From an uncultured Planctomycetaceae bacterium (GTDB lineage Bacteria; Planctomycetota; Planctomycetia; Planctomycetales; Planctomycetaceae): a stretch of DNA of 64,000 nucleotides. The stretch's first letter is position 1; each line of letters begins with the position of its first letter. The notes under the pieces were generated by a model that saw only the letters and a list, made by a program, of their open reading frames with translations, was not told where the DNA came from and searched no databases. The translations under genes and the position numbers were made by a program. The DNA is taken from the NCBI GenBank assembly GCA_943787265.1, contig CALSLT010000026.1:1-64000 (forward strand), given 5' to 3'. Positions 17,439 through 27,134 of this stretch are shown piece after piece.

Positions 17439-17765
17439 TCATTCTTCGCGAGGTGTCTCCAGACCGTACAACGTGTTGAAGTTCATTAACCGATGCCCTG
17501 TCACTTTGCGATCAACAAGGTCAATGACGATTCCCATGAAGACATTCGGAGTCGTCGATCGCACCATGACATGCTCGAAGCGGTCCGCCATACGGTGGAC
17601 GCATTCGACTTCGCCAGCTGAGCAGTCGTGATTCTCAAAATCGGCTACAGGGATGGCATCAAAGTAAGGCCAGAAGTCGACGACGGGCTCGCCATCCGTG
17701 ACCCGTATTACGGGTTCGACGAACATGGCTTGGAATGCCGCTTCGTCAAGCTCAATCGCTTTCAT
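17439..17765 (-). CDS. Hypothetical protein, 108 residues
   Basis: The sequence starts MKAIELDEAAFQAMFVEPVI and is acidic and soluble, with a histidine/cysteine segment (ENHDCSAGEVECVHRM) and a C-terminal GHRLMNFNTLYGLETP. No family is recognised. It lies between the phosphatase-like gene and another hypothetical on the same strand, 54 and 47 bp away, so the three may form an operon. Confidence 0.5.
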   Translation of the reverse strand: MKAIELDEAAFQAMFVEPVIRVTDGEPVVDFWPYFDAIPVADFENHDCSAGEVECVHRMADRFEHVMVRSTTPNVFMGIVIDLVDRKVTGHRLMNFNTLYGLETPREE

Positions 17766-17812
17766 TCAGAGTTGTCCGGAACAACCTGTAGGGTACTTCC
17801 CGTTGGTGATCG

Positions 17813-18286
17813 CTATGGTTGAAGTTGAATGAAAATAAACGACTTCTCCGTACGCAATGCCTCTTGCAGGACTTTGATCATAGATGTGAGAAACAGCACA
17901 AATCCGACGGGAGGATTGTCATCGCAATCGATGTCCATTGTGACTTGCTCGGCATCTATCGTTACTGGTTCTGCTTCTTCGTCGTCGTCCAGATATGCCT
18001 GAAGTATGTTTGTCACTCCGTCGATCGCTGGTTGCAGTTCTTCGTCGCTAAGAATCGCGATCTCACGATCAAAGAATTGTAGACCGCTAATTCCATCGCG
18101 ATCACGCATTTCGGTTACACCCTGAATCTGCCACCACCTGGCCGCTGTCGCCATGTGCATGTGATACGCCGCTGGATCGTTGTACGCCTTTTCCATAAAC
18201 GAGTCCGCATCCCGCGAACTCTCTGCACGATGCGGCACGTCCTGGGATTCGCAAATCGCGTAAACGACCGGAATGTATTGGACCAT
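17813..18286 (-). CDS. Hypothetical acidic protein, 157 residues
   Basis: It starts MVQYIPVVYAICESQDVPHR and has an acidic middle (QAYLDDDEEAEPVTIDAEQV) and a hydrophobic C-terminal helix (PVGFVLFLTSMIKVLQEAL). There are no motifs I can name. It is the first gene of the minus-strand group 18286 to 16845. The 278-bp gap to the divergent peptidase gene should hold promoters for both directions. Confidence 0.5.
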   Translation of the reverse strand: MVQYIPVVYAICESQDVPHRAESSRDADSFMEKAYNDPAAYHMHMATAARWWQIQGVTEMRDRDGISGLQFFDREIAILSDEELQPAIDGVTNILQAYLDDDEEAEPVTIDAEQVTMDIDCDDNPPVGFVLFLTSMIKVLQEALRTEKSFIFIQLQP

Positions 18287-18577
18287 GTTTACTTTCTCGA
18301 TGTCATGAAGGCAGTAATTTGACGGCAGAAATTTTCAACCCAACTTTTGTTGCCTGTGCAGTAACTAGACCCGGCAGTCTGAGCAGAACTGCTGGCAAGT
18401 CAAGATCGTTGTGACTCACTCTCTGGTGATTGGGAATCGGGTTGCGTTATCCTCGCGGGGCGTCGTGGATTGAGTGGTTCGAGCGGCGGCGGCTGGCCGG
18501 GACCTGATCGAAATCAAAACCGAAATCATTTTCTGCACATGACCATGCTGCCAACGCAGGAAGAATGGTCTACCCAC

Positions 18578-18583
18578 GGAGGA
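18578..18583 (+). promoter_or_regulatory. Ribosome binding site that decides the peptidase start
   Basis: GGAGGA lies 5 bases before GTG 18589 and inside the upstream ATG (18565) version of the gene. This favours initiation at the GTG, which also puts the signal peptide at the very N-terminus. Confidence 0.65.
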
Positions 18584-18588
18584 ATACT

Positions 18589-20769
18589 GTGCGACTATCT
18601 GCCTCGTTGATGATGCTTGCGGTGCTGGTCGGAGCGACCGTTACTGCTGAACCTCGTGCTGCTGAATCTGCTGAGCCACCCATCAAGCCCCCGCCGGGGC
18701 ACAAGTATCCGGAGACCGAACGCGTGGATCATGTCGACGTTTATCACGGAGTGAAGGTTGCTGATCCTTATCGCTGGCTGGAAGACGACGTTCGCGAGTC
18801 CGACGACGTCGCTCACTGGGTGAAGGCTCAGAACGAGGTGACGTTCGGGTATCTCGAACAGATTCCCGAGCGGCCTTACATCAACAAGCTGCTGACGAAA
18901 CTGTGGAACTACGAGAAGTTTAACTCGCCGTTCAAAGCCGGCGGCCGGTACTACTATTACTACAACTCGGGTTTGCAGAATCAGTACGTGCTGTACGTGC
19001 AGGATTCGCTCGATGGCGAACCGCGAGTTCTCATGGACCCGAACACGTGGTCCGAGGACGGCACAGTCGCTTTGTCGGGAACGGCGTTCAGCTCCGACGG
19101 TCGCTACGTCGCGTACGGTGTTCAGGAAGCGGGCTCCGACTGGCGGAAGTGGAAGATTCGCGAAATCGACAGCGGCCGAGTGCTGGACGACGAGCTGGAG
19201 TGGATCAAGTTCAACTCGCCCGTCTGGAGCAAAGACGGCAACGGCTTTTTCTACGCCCGGTATCCCGAGCCCAGCGAGGACGCCGAGTTCCAGGCACTGA
19301 ATCTCAACATGAAGGTTTACTACCACCGAGTCGGCTCGCCGCAGAGTCGCGACGTGCTGGTTTACGAATACCCGTCCGAGCCGGAATGGGGCTACGGCTG
19401 CGACGTCACCGAGGACGGTCGTTACCTGGTGCTCACTGTCTGGAAGGGCACCGACGATAAGTACCGCATCGTTTATCGCGATCTTCAGGAACCGTACGGC
19501 CTGCCGGTCGAGCTGATCAAAACCTTCGACAACGAATACACCTTCGTCGGCAACGACGGTCCCGTCTTCTTCTTCAAGACGGACCTCGAAGCACCGCTGC
19601 GAAGGTTGATCGCCATCGACACTCGGAAGCCAGAGAAAGAGAACTGGAAAGAGATCATCCCTCAGACAAAGGAAACGTTGCGAGGCGTCGGCCTGGTCGG
19701 CAACACGTTTGTCGCGAGCTACCTCAAAGACGCGAAGACGCAGGTCAACATCCACTCGATGCGCGGCGAGTTCATTCGCGAAGTCGAGTTTCCCGGCATC
19801 GGATCGGCGTCTGGCTTCGGCGGCAAACGCAGCGATACCGAAACGTTTTACACGTTCAACAGCTTCGCGATTCCGCCGAGCATTTACCGTTACGACATCA
19901 TCACCGGCAAGAGCGAACCGTTCCGCAAGGCCAACGTGAAGTTCAGCCCGGACGACTACGAAACGAAGCAGGTCTTTTACGAGAGCAAAGACGGCACCAA
20001 AGTCCCAATGTTCATCGTCCATCGAAAAGGCATCAAGCTCGACGGGACGAACCCGACTCTGCTGTACGGCTACGGCGGCTTCAACATTCCTCTGCCGCCG
20101 CGGTTCTCCATCACTCGACTTGGTTGGATGGAACTCGGAGGCGTCTACGCGGTCGCCAATCTTCGCGGCGGCGGCGAGTACGGCGCCACCTGGCACAAAG
20201 CCGGCACGAAACTTCAGAAGCAAAACGTGTTCGACGACTTCATCACGGCGGGCGAGTGGCTGATCGACGAGGGCTACACATCAAAGAAGAAGCTCGCCAT
20301 CCAGGGCGGCAGCAACGGCGGACTGCTGGTCGGAGCGTGCCTGACTCAAAGGCCCGACCTGTTCGGAGCCTGCCTGCCTGCCGTCGGCGTGATGGACATG
20401 CTGCGGTTCCACAAGTTCACCGCCGGACGATTCTGGGTCGACGATTACGGCTCATCGGATAACGAAGAAGAGTTCAAAGTCCTGAGATCGTACTCGCCGT
20501 ACCACAACATCAAAGACGGAGTCAGCTACCCGCCGACCCTGGTCACCACAGCCGACACCGACGACCGAGTCGTCCCAGGTCACAGCTTCAAGTTCGCCGC
20601 TCAACTTCAGGCATCGCAGGCCGGCGGTTCACCCGTGATGATCCGCATCGAAACCAAAGCCGGTCACGGAGCGGGTAAACCAACGGCAAAAATCATTGAG
20701 GAATACACCGACGAATGGTCGTTCCTCGTCAAGAACCTGGGCATGAAAATCCGCCGCGTCGACGAGTGA
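18589..20769 (+). CDS. Secreted prolyl oligopeptidase (S9A family)
   Basis: The 726-residue protein (GTG start; 734 if ATG 18565 is used) hydrolyses short peptides after proline. A signal peptide (RLSASLMMLAVLVGATVTAEP) predicts export. The N-terminal helix region YPETERVDHVDVYHGVKVADPYRWLED is followed by a seven-bladed propeller. The catalytic alpha/beta-hydrolase part has YGYGGF, NLRGGGEYG, the nucleophile Ser in GGSNGG (residue 575 from GTG), TADTDDRVVP with the Asp, and His in GHGAGKP (residue 693). All triad residues are present. Length is normal for the family. It appears monocistronic or co-transcribed with the small gene at 20806. Confidence 0.93.
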   Translation: MRLSASLMMLAVLVGATVTAEPRAAESAEPPIKPPPGHKYPETERVDHVDVYHGVKVADPYRWLEDDVRESDDVAHWVKAQNEVTFGYLEQIPERPYINKLLTKLWNYEKFNSPFKAGGRYYYYYNSGLQNQYVLYVQDSLDGEPRVLMDPNTWSEDGTVALSGTAFSSDGRYVAYGVQEAGSDWRKWKIREIDSGRVLDDELEWIKFNSPVWSKDGNGFFYARYPEPSEDAEFQALNLNMKVYYHRVGSPQSRDVLVYEYPSEPEWGYGCDVTEDGRYLVLTVWKGTDDKYRIVYRDLQEPYGLPVELIKTFDNEYTFVGNDGPVFFFKTDLEAPLRRLIAIDTRKPEKENWKEIIPQTKETLRGVGLVGNTFVASYLKDAKTQVNIHSMRGEFIREVEFPGIGSASGFGGKRSDTETFYTFNSFAIPPSIYRYDIITGKSEPFRKANVKFSPDDYETKQVFYESKDGTKVPMFIVHRKGIKLDGTNPTLLYGYGGFNIPLPPRFSITRLGWMELGGVYAVANLRGGGEYGATWHKAGTKLQKQNVFDDFITAGEWLIDEGYTSKKKLAIQGGSNGGLLVGACLTQRPDLFGACLPAVGVMDMLRFHKFTAGRFWVDDYGSSDNEEEFKVLRSYSPYHNIKDGVSYPPTLVTTADTDDRVVPGHSFKFAAQLQASQAGGSPVMIRIETKAGHGAGKPTAKIIEEYTDEWSFLVKNLGMKIRRVDE

Positions 20770-20805
20770 CTCATAGTGTAACCGCGGACGAATTTGGTAC
20801 GGTCA

Positions 20806-21108
20806 ATGGCAGACACAGATGACGCATTAAGGAGTGTCTTTCTCCAGATTGTTGACGAGCACGCCTTTTCCGAGGCTGAACTTCGCGAACGGATGGAAGA
20901 TTTTGTCTTTCACTTTCGTGATTGCATGGATGAGCTGCCTGAGTTTGTTGAATGTGTTACTTCCGTTGCCGAAATGGACATCGAGAAATCGAGGAAATGC
21001 TTCTACGGATTTTTTATCCACGCTTTGAATCACTTGGAAGCTGCCCGGGCGACGGTCATGCCGGATCACGAAAATCCGTTTTTGTCAGTTCAGCCCAAGT
21101 TGAAATGA
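20806..21108 (+). CDS. Hypothetical small helical protein
   Basis: A 100-residue acidic, helix-rich protein (MADTDDALRSVFLQIVDEHA) with a hydrophobic patch near CFYGFFIHALNHLEAA. The frame opens with TTG 20794, but ATG 20806 is the better start. It lies 36 bp after the peptidase gene on the same strand and ends before a strong hairpin at 21147. No family is recognised. Confidence 0.5.
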   Translation: MADTDDALRSVFLQIVDEHAFSEAELRERMEDFVFHFRDCMDELPEFVECVTSVAEMDIEKSRKCFYGFFIHALNHLEAARATVMPDHENPFLSVQPKLK

Positions 21109-21146
21109 TGCTGGCAGCACCGATTGCCAGCCTACGGTTGAATGAA

Positions 21147-21185
21147 AAAAGCTCGTCGCCACGATTGTTGTGACGACGAGCTTTT
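21147..21185. terminator. Bidirectional hairpin terminator
   Basis: The arms AAAAGCTCGTCGCCAC and GTGACGACGAGCTTTT pair around the loop gattgtt, and each side ends in a T-run on its own strand. It lies between the convergent genes ending at 21108 and 21242, so it can stop transcription from both. Confidence 0.88.
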
Positions 21186-21241
21186 CGTTCGGTTTAAACC
21201 AGTCGGCTCACACCGACGGCTCGTCTGACGCCGTTGCCGAA

Positions 21242-22882
21242 TCAGTCTTCCGTTGGTGGAAGTGGGATTTCAGAGGCGTTCTCTGATCCGGGGCCGCCAT
21301 CGGAGCCTTTGTAGGCGTTGTCTTCCGGCTGCCGGTAAGTGACTTCTTTCGGGGCGCTCTCGTCGGTTGAAGTCTCTTCGTTCGAGGTGGCAGGTTCTTC
21401 GTCTGTTGGAACGTCCTCGGCAGTTGCTGGTTGCTCGGGAATGATCGGCTTTGCGGCTTCGACATCGACCTTGGATGGTGCATCGGCTGGCGATTCTTTG
21501 TCAGCTGATTCGTCTTTCGGCGTGTCGACTTCTTCGTTGCTGAGAGGCTGCAAAGTTTCCGGCGATTCGCGTTTGGCGAGCGGTGGGACTTCCTTCAGGA
21601 AGGGCACTTCGTCGATTGGCTTCGCGTCGTCGGCTGCGATCCTTGATGGTTTCGGGGGAGCCGCTTTGATTTCCGGCTTGGCGTCTGATGGCGTTGTGGC
21701 AGAGTCAGTCGTCTTGTCGGTGTCCTCTTTTTTCGGAGTGGCAACTGCTATCTTCGGTGCCGTCGCCTCGATGCCCGCTCGCTGGCGGTAAAGGACCAAA
21801 GCGTGCAATGCGTGATAAAGAGGTCCGCAGTCCGCCGCAGCTTTGCGATTTTCTACCAGGTCGTTGGCGACGGCGAAGACTGCTTTCTGCATCCATTCCT
21901 GCTGAAGCTGATCGTCCTGAGCGGCGACCATCAGGAATTCCAGAATGTGTCCGGAAGTCGCGATGCGTTTTCCGAAGTCAGAGCTTTCGCCGGGGCCTTT
22001 GAAGTACTCGGTCGAGAATGTGCCGTCTGGATTCTGCAGAGACTTTGACTTGGCGATGAAGCGTTTGATCTTCTGATCGGCTTCCAGCCAGATGCCTCGC
22101 AACGGTCGGCCTGTTGACAGGTACGAGTTACGAGCCAGCGACAGCGCGAACAATCCATGAGTCCCGCCGCAAGCCGCGTCGACTGGATTGGCGTAAGTCT
22201 GAATCTGGACAAGCCGTTCGATGCTCCAGGGTTCGCCAGCAGCGCTGATCCATTCGGTGTCGACCGGCAGGTATCGTGAAAGAGCCCACAACGTCCAGGT
22301 GATTTCTTCCCGGTCGTTCACGTCCGCCTTGGCGTTGTCGATCATGTCCTGAATCGTGACCTGACCGCCGACTGTCGTGTTGAATGCAAAATCGACCGAC
22401 AGCTCCGACATCGTCGAGATGGCCAGGAACTGATTCGGGTGACCTTCAAAAGCGTACGGCTCGGTGAACGTGTGGAAGCGTCCGCCGTGCGGAGTGTGCT
22501 CAATGATCGGCTGACCTTTGTAAGAACGTCGTTCGGTCAGCCAGTTCAAAGCCGACACTTTTTCGCCATCGACTTTGATTTTGTATTGGTCACGCAAGGC
22601 CAGTAGCCCGTGCATGATTTGCCACGGTGTGTGGACGTCGGCAGTCAGGTAACGACGCGAACTGATCGACACGGCATCGTTGATCAACTGCGGCAGGTCT
22701 TCGCGCTGAATCTCCTGCAGAGTCGCGGCCGTCTGCTTGATGACTTCCGGCTGCGAATTCGGAAACAGCGAACCGGGAGTTGTGATGGGTGTGGCTGCGT
22801 TGGCAGAAGTCGCTCCGAAAGAAGCAACAACGGCACTTAGACACAGGGAGGCAATCCGTGGCCGGCGAATCCTCGAAAACAT
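21242..22882 (-). CDS. Secreted alpha-helical protein with acidic Pro/Glu/Thr-rich tail
   Basis: The 546-residue protein starts at ATG 22882 (MFSRIRRPRIASLCLSAVVA), with GGAG 10 bases upstream and a signal peptide to about residue 30. The frame is open 48 codons further upstream, but that part lacks coding character. Residues about 60-380 are helical (TADVHTPWQIMHGLLALRDQY, HGGRFHTFTEPYAFEGHPNQ, DAACGGTHGLFALSLARNSY given in pieces) and could be an alpha/alpha toroid like those of terpenoid-cyclase-fold proteins. Residues about 400-546 are a disordered tail rich in Glu, Pro and Thr. I know no function for it. Confidence 0.65.
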   Translation of the reverse strand: MFSRIRRPRIASLCLSAVVASFGATSANAATPITTPGSLFPNSQPEVIKQTAATLQEIQREDLPQLINDAVSISSRRYLTADVHTPWQIMHGLLALRDQYKIKVDGEKVSALNWLTERRSYKGQPIIEHTPHGGRFHTFTEPYAFEGHPNQFLAISTMSELSVDFAFNTTVGGQVTIQDMIDNAKADVNDREEITWTLWALSRYLPVDTEWISAAGEPWSIERLVQIQTYANPVDAACGGTHGLFALSLARNSYLSTGRPLRGIWLEADQKIKRFIAKSKSLQNPDGTFSTEYFKGPGESSDFGKRIATSGHILEFLMVAAQDDQLQQEWMQKAVFAVANDLVENRKAAADCGPLYHALHALVLYRQRAGIEATAPKIAVATPKKEDTDKTTDSATTPSDAKPEIKAAPPKPSRIAADDAKPIDEVPFLKEVPPLAKRESPETLQPLSNEEVDTPKDESADKESPADAPSKVDVEAAKPIIPEQPATAEDVPTDEEPATSNEETSTDESAPKEVTYRQPEDNAYKGSDGGPGSENASEIPLPPTED

Positions 22883-23601
22883 GGTGGCCAGTCTCCTGTT
22901 GGCAGTCTCGGTGGGTGATTCCGCAACGGAATCGCGGCCAGAGGATGAATCGTCCTGATCAGGCTGACCGCTGTGGAATAATTTGAGCGACTCTGCGACG
23001 CAGCCGGGCTGCTGCATCTTACGCATGAGGCACTCCTTATCTATTCGGAAGAGTCAGCCAGCACGCTCCACGTCAATCCGTCAGTAGTCGTGTGCGTCGA
23101 AACGCCTCTCAATCGACGACCGAACAACCACAGCACTCCGCATAACCGGTACGGACTGCCGACATCCGGCAACGATTCCGAAGCTTTGCTGCAGTGGCAG
23201 TTCGACCAGCATCTGCCTCCGAGTTTGATTCGAACGTTCACCGCAGGGCTCGGTCCGGTCAAGGTGATTTTTGCCACAGAGCTCACAGAGTTTGTGCTTG
23301 CAGGTTTCTCTGAGAACTCTGTGCTCTCTGTGGCTTAATCGATTTCAACGGTTACCGAAGAATGTTCTCGACACCTTCGCCCGGAGTATGCTTCTAAGAG
23401 GTTACTTTCGAACAGTTTGCGACTCTGGAAAGGGTTTCGAGCCGCCGCTATCATCGCCGCCGCTTTCGCCCGGTCGGTGCTCGACCGGCGTTTTACCTCT
23501 GAGTCAACGGCGCTACCTGGGCATCACTTCGACACCCGACGCAAGCGCGTTTGGCTCACCACAAACCGTGGCAGCAACTTTATTCGAGCGGACAGATCGC
23601 G
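22883..23601. other. Intergenic region between divergent genes, with a long hairpin
   Basis: This 719-bp gap should carry promoters for the minus-strand secreted protein and for sucCD. An 81-codon minus frame (23041-23286) is present but has unconvincing composition and no ribosome binding site, so I do not call it a gene. The long hairpin repeat at 23273-23334 is listed separately. Confidence 0.55.
23273..23334. repeat. Long hairpin repeat, cacagag type
   Basis: The left arm gccacagagctcacagagtt pairs with the right arm aactctgtgctctctgtggc across about 20 bases, with a small bulge. It is related in style to the hairpins at 31681-31747, 46247-46323 and 38506-38560. It lies upstream of sucC, in a position where it could affect the leader RNA or simply be a repeat. 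Confidence 0.65.
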
Positions 23602-24787
<1,186 letters not shown>

Positions 24788-24789
<2 letters not shown>

Positions 24790-24906
24790 AACCAGTAGGC
24801 CGGACCAAGGAGCGGAGCGACGATGTTCCGGCATCAGAGAATTCACAATGAACTTGATGGGTGCCGGAGCGGCGCTTCGCTTGATCCGGCCTACTTGATC
24901 GGTTTC
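24788..24906. repeat. Imperfect inverted repeat between sucC and sucD
   Basis: The left part gaaaccagtaggccggacc pairs with the right part ggatccggcctacttgatcggtttc in broken form (shared core agtaggccgga / tccggcctact). Inner copies of gttccggcatc and ggtgccgga also pair. This looks like a BIME-type pair of REP units. It may set the ratio of SucC to SucD by stabilising or ending the upstream message. Confidence 0.65.
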
Positions 24907-24987
24907 ACACTAAACTAATAAACCTGATCAAGACGCTCGCTGTCATTACCCCACCATATACCTCAGTAAAATTTGAGTCGGCCTTCC

Positions 24988-25890
24988 ATGAGCATTCTTG
25001 TCAATAAAGACACGCGAGTTATCTGCCAGGGCATCACCGGTAAAGCGGGACTGTTTCACTCTCAGAAGTGTCGCGAGTACGCTCGCGAAGTCCGCACGGA
25101 CAGCGACGTCTTCGTCGGTGGAGTCACGCCGGGCAAAGGCGGCCAGACCGTCGACGAGTTCCCCGTCTTCAACTCGGTCGCCGAAGCGGTCGAGAAAACC
25201 GGCGCCAACGCCACGATGATCTTCGTGCCGCCTCCGTTCTGCGGAGACGCCATCATCGAAGCTGCAGACTCGGGCATCGATCTGATCGTGGCGATCACCG
25301 AAGGCATCCCGACGCTCGACATGGTCAAAGTGTCGAACTTTCTGGCGAAGACCAACGCACGACTGGTCGGGCCCAACTGCCCGGGAGTCATCACGCCCGG
25401 TGTCGCCAAAATCGGCATCATGCCGGGATATATTCACTCGTCTGGTCCGGTCGGCCTGATCAGCAAGAGTGGCACGCTGACCTACGAAGCTGCCTGGCAG
25501 CTCGGCAACCTGGGCCTCGGCCAGTCGACAGCCATTGGTATCGGCGGAGACCCGATCATCGGAACCGACTTCATCGACCTGCTGGAGATGTTCGAAAACG
25601 ACCCGGGCACGGAAGCCATCATGATGATCGGCGAAATCGGCGGAGACGCTGAAATTCAGGCCGCCAACTACATCAAAGAACACGTCACGAAACCGGTCGC
25701 CGGATTCATCGCCGGCCAGACAGCCCCTCCAGGCAAACGCATGGGCCACGCCGGAGCGATCATCTCAGGCGGAGCCGGAACGGCTGCTGAAAAAATGGAA
25801 GCCCTGGAAGCCGTCGGAGTAGTAGTCGCCCAAAGCCCCGCCGACATGGGCAAAGCCATGCAGGAAGCCATCGCCCGCAAAGGCAGCTGA
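24988..25890 (+). CDS. sucD: Succinyl-CoA synthetase alpha subunit
   Basis: The 300-residue protein ([21 protein letters not shown]) pairs with SucC. The Rossmann CoA-binding motif GITGKAG, the segment [11 protein letters not shown] and the region [20 protein letters not shown], with the phosphorylated histidine, are all visible. An alternative TTG start five codons upstream is unlikely. Length is normal. The gene lacks a clear promoter of its own, so sucCD is probably one operon. Confidence 0.97.
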   Translation: MSILVNKDTRVICQGITGKAGLFHSQKCREYAREVRTDSDVFVGGVTPGKGGQTVDEFPVFNSVAEAVEKTGANATMIFVPPPFCGDAIIEAADSGIDLIVAITEGIPTLDMVKVSNFLAKTNARLVGPNCPGVITPGVAKIGIMPGYIHSSGPVGLISKSGTLTYEAAWQLGNLGLGQSTAIGIGGDPIIGTDFIDLLEMFENDPGTEAIMMIGEIGGDAEIQAANYIKEHVTKPVAGFIAGQTAPPGKRMGHAGAIISGGAGTAAEKMEALEAVGVVVAQSPADMGKAMQEAIARKGS

Positions 25891-25910
25891 TCTTCATTAG
25901 CGGTGAGAAG

Positions 25911-26414
25911 ATGGAATTTGCAGTCGAGCTTGAAATTGTCCTCGCAGCGGCATCCCGATCTCCTGAACAGACCTCAGATCGCGGTCCAAAGAAAACTGCA
26001 ACTTGGCCGTCAACTTTCCAAACTGAAGAGTTCCACGTAGGCCGTTTCTCCGCTGAGTCGGTGCGAGGTTATCTACTGTCTGCGGGGCATGAAATTGATT
26101 TGGATCTCATCCAATCCTACGCTGTTCCAGATCGTCCGGTTATTTCGTTACGCCGAATCGGAAAGTTTGCGGACTGGCTCAAGCCTCTTTCCGATCAAAG
26201 CCTGTCCATTCGACATGTACAGGAAACTCAAGAGTTTGCACAGCTGTTGAGATTCACGACGCCAGCAGTTTCCCCAGACGGAACAAAGGCATTCCTTGAG
26301 TTGTGGCAAGAAGATGGTACTTACCCTCAAATGGGATCAGGGTACTACGTCCTTGTCGAAAACACCGGGATATATTGGCGAAGAAAATGGGCACACATGT
26401 GCTGGTTGTCGTGA
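25911..26414 (+). CDS. Hypothetical protein, 167 residues
   Basis: The product starts MEFAVELEIVLAAASRSPEQ, with GGTGAGAAG just upstream. Visible features are a PDRPVISLRRIGKFADWL middle and a C-terminal GSGYYVLVENTGIYWRRKWA. No signal peptide or known domain. It lies 20 bp after sucD, but the job of sucCD does not suggest a link. The coding frame looks real, but the family is unknown. Confidence 0.5.
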   Translation: MEFAVELEIVLAAASRSPEQTSDRGPKKTATWPSTFQTEEFHVGRFSAESVRGYLLSAGHEIDLDLIQSYAVPDRPVISLRRIGKFADWLKPLSDQSLSIRHVQETQEFAQLLRFTTPAVSPDGTKAFLELWQEDGTYPQMGSGYYVLVENTGIYWRRKWAHMCWLS

Positions 26415-26447
26415 AACTTAGCCGATACCTGCTTGAGGGATTAAGGC

Positions 26448-26999
26448 ATGTCTGCGAGAGTTTCCGTTTTCATTGCCACCAGCCTCGACGGATTCATCGC
26501 GAGGAAGGATGGCAGTCTGGATTGGCTGGACGCGGCCAACGAAACAGTTCCACCTGGCGAAGACTGCGGCTATCGAGAGTTCATGCAGTCAGTCGATGCT
26601 CTGGTGATGGGGCGGAACACTTTTGAAAAAGTGCTCTCGTTCGGAGACTGGCCCTACGGAGATACTGCCGTCACCGTCTTGAGCCGGAACCCAATCAGTT
26701 TTCCGGACAGCCTTCCGAGTACCGTCAAACACTCATCCGAAGATCCACAGACGTTGTGCAAACGCCTTTCCAACGAAGGCGTCAAGCACATCTATGTTGA
26801 CGGCGGAATCACAATTCAGCGTTTCCTCGCCGTGGGCCTTGTCGACGACATCCTCATCACTGTGATCCCGGTTTTGCTCGGTGAGGGAATCCCACTCTTC
26901 AGTCCGTTGGCTCAAGACATCCCGCTAAAACACACCGGCACAAAAACCTTCGACTTCGGCTTCGTCCAGTTGCAATACGACGTCAATCGAAATGCCTGA
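26448..26999 (+). CDS. Dihydrofolate-reductase-fold (RibD C-terminal-like) protein
   Basis: The 183-residue protein (MSARVSVFIATSLDGFIARK) matches the YwjB/YyaP-like branch of the RibD C-terminal family. It shows SLDGFIARKDGSLDWL, DALVMGRNTFEKVLSF, KHIYVDGGITIQRFLA and ITVIPVLLGEGIPLF. The fold binds NADPH; the substrate in this branch is often unknown. No riboflavin genes are near. The length is normal and the start codon ATG 26448 is well placed. Confidence 0.88.
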   Translation: MSARVSVFIATSLDGFIARKDGSLDWLDAANETVPPGEDCGYREFMQSVDALVMGRNTFEKVLSFGDWPYGDTAVTVLSRNPISFPDSLPSTVKHSSEDPQTLCKRLSNEGVKHIYVDGGITIQRFLAVGLVDDILITVIPVLLGEGIPLFSPLAQDIPLKHTGTKTFDFGFVQLQYDVNRNA

Positions 27000-27134
27000 C
27001 CAGAGGCTCGGATTTTGCACCTGAGGGCGCGGCATCTGGCGTCTCCGGCACAGAGCTATTCTGCATGTGCCACCCTACCTGAGGCTTAACGTCGGGCATT
27101 CGATATTCGGCATGCTCTGAATCGAATAGTCAGG

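Noticed and set aside
18595-20223. Long minus-strand open frame (542 codons) inside the prolyl oligopeptidase gene
   Set aside because: It is the shadow of a high-GC coding gene. It has Arg/Val-rich, low-complexity composition and no motif, while the plus-strand frame has a complete catalytic triad.
23041-23286. 81-codon minus frame upstream of the secreted helical protein
   Set aside because: No ribosome binding site, odd composition and no recognisable motif. It overlaps a promoter region.
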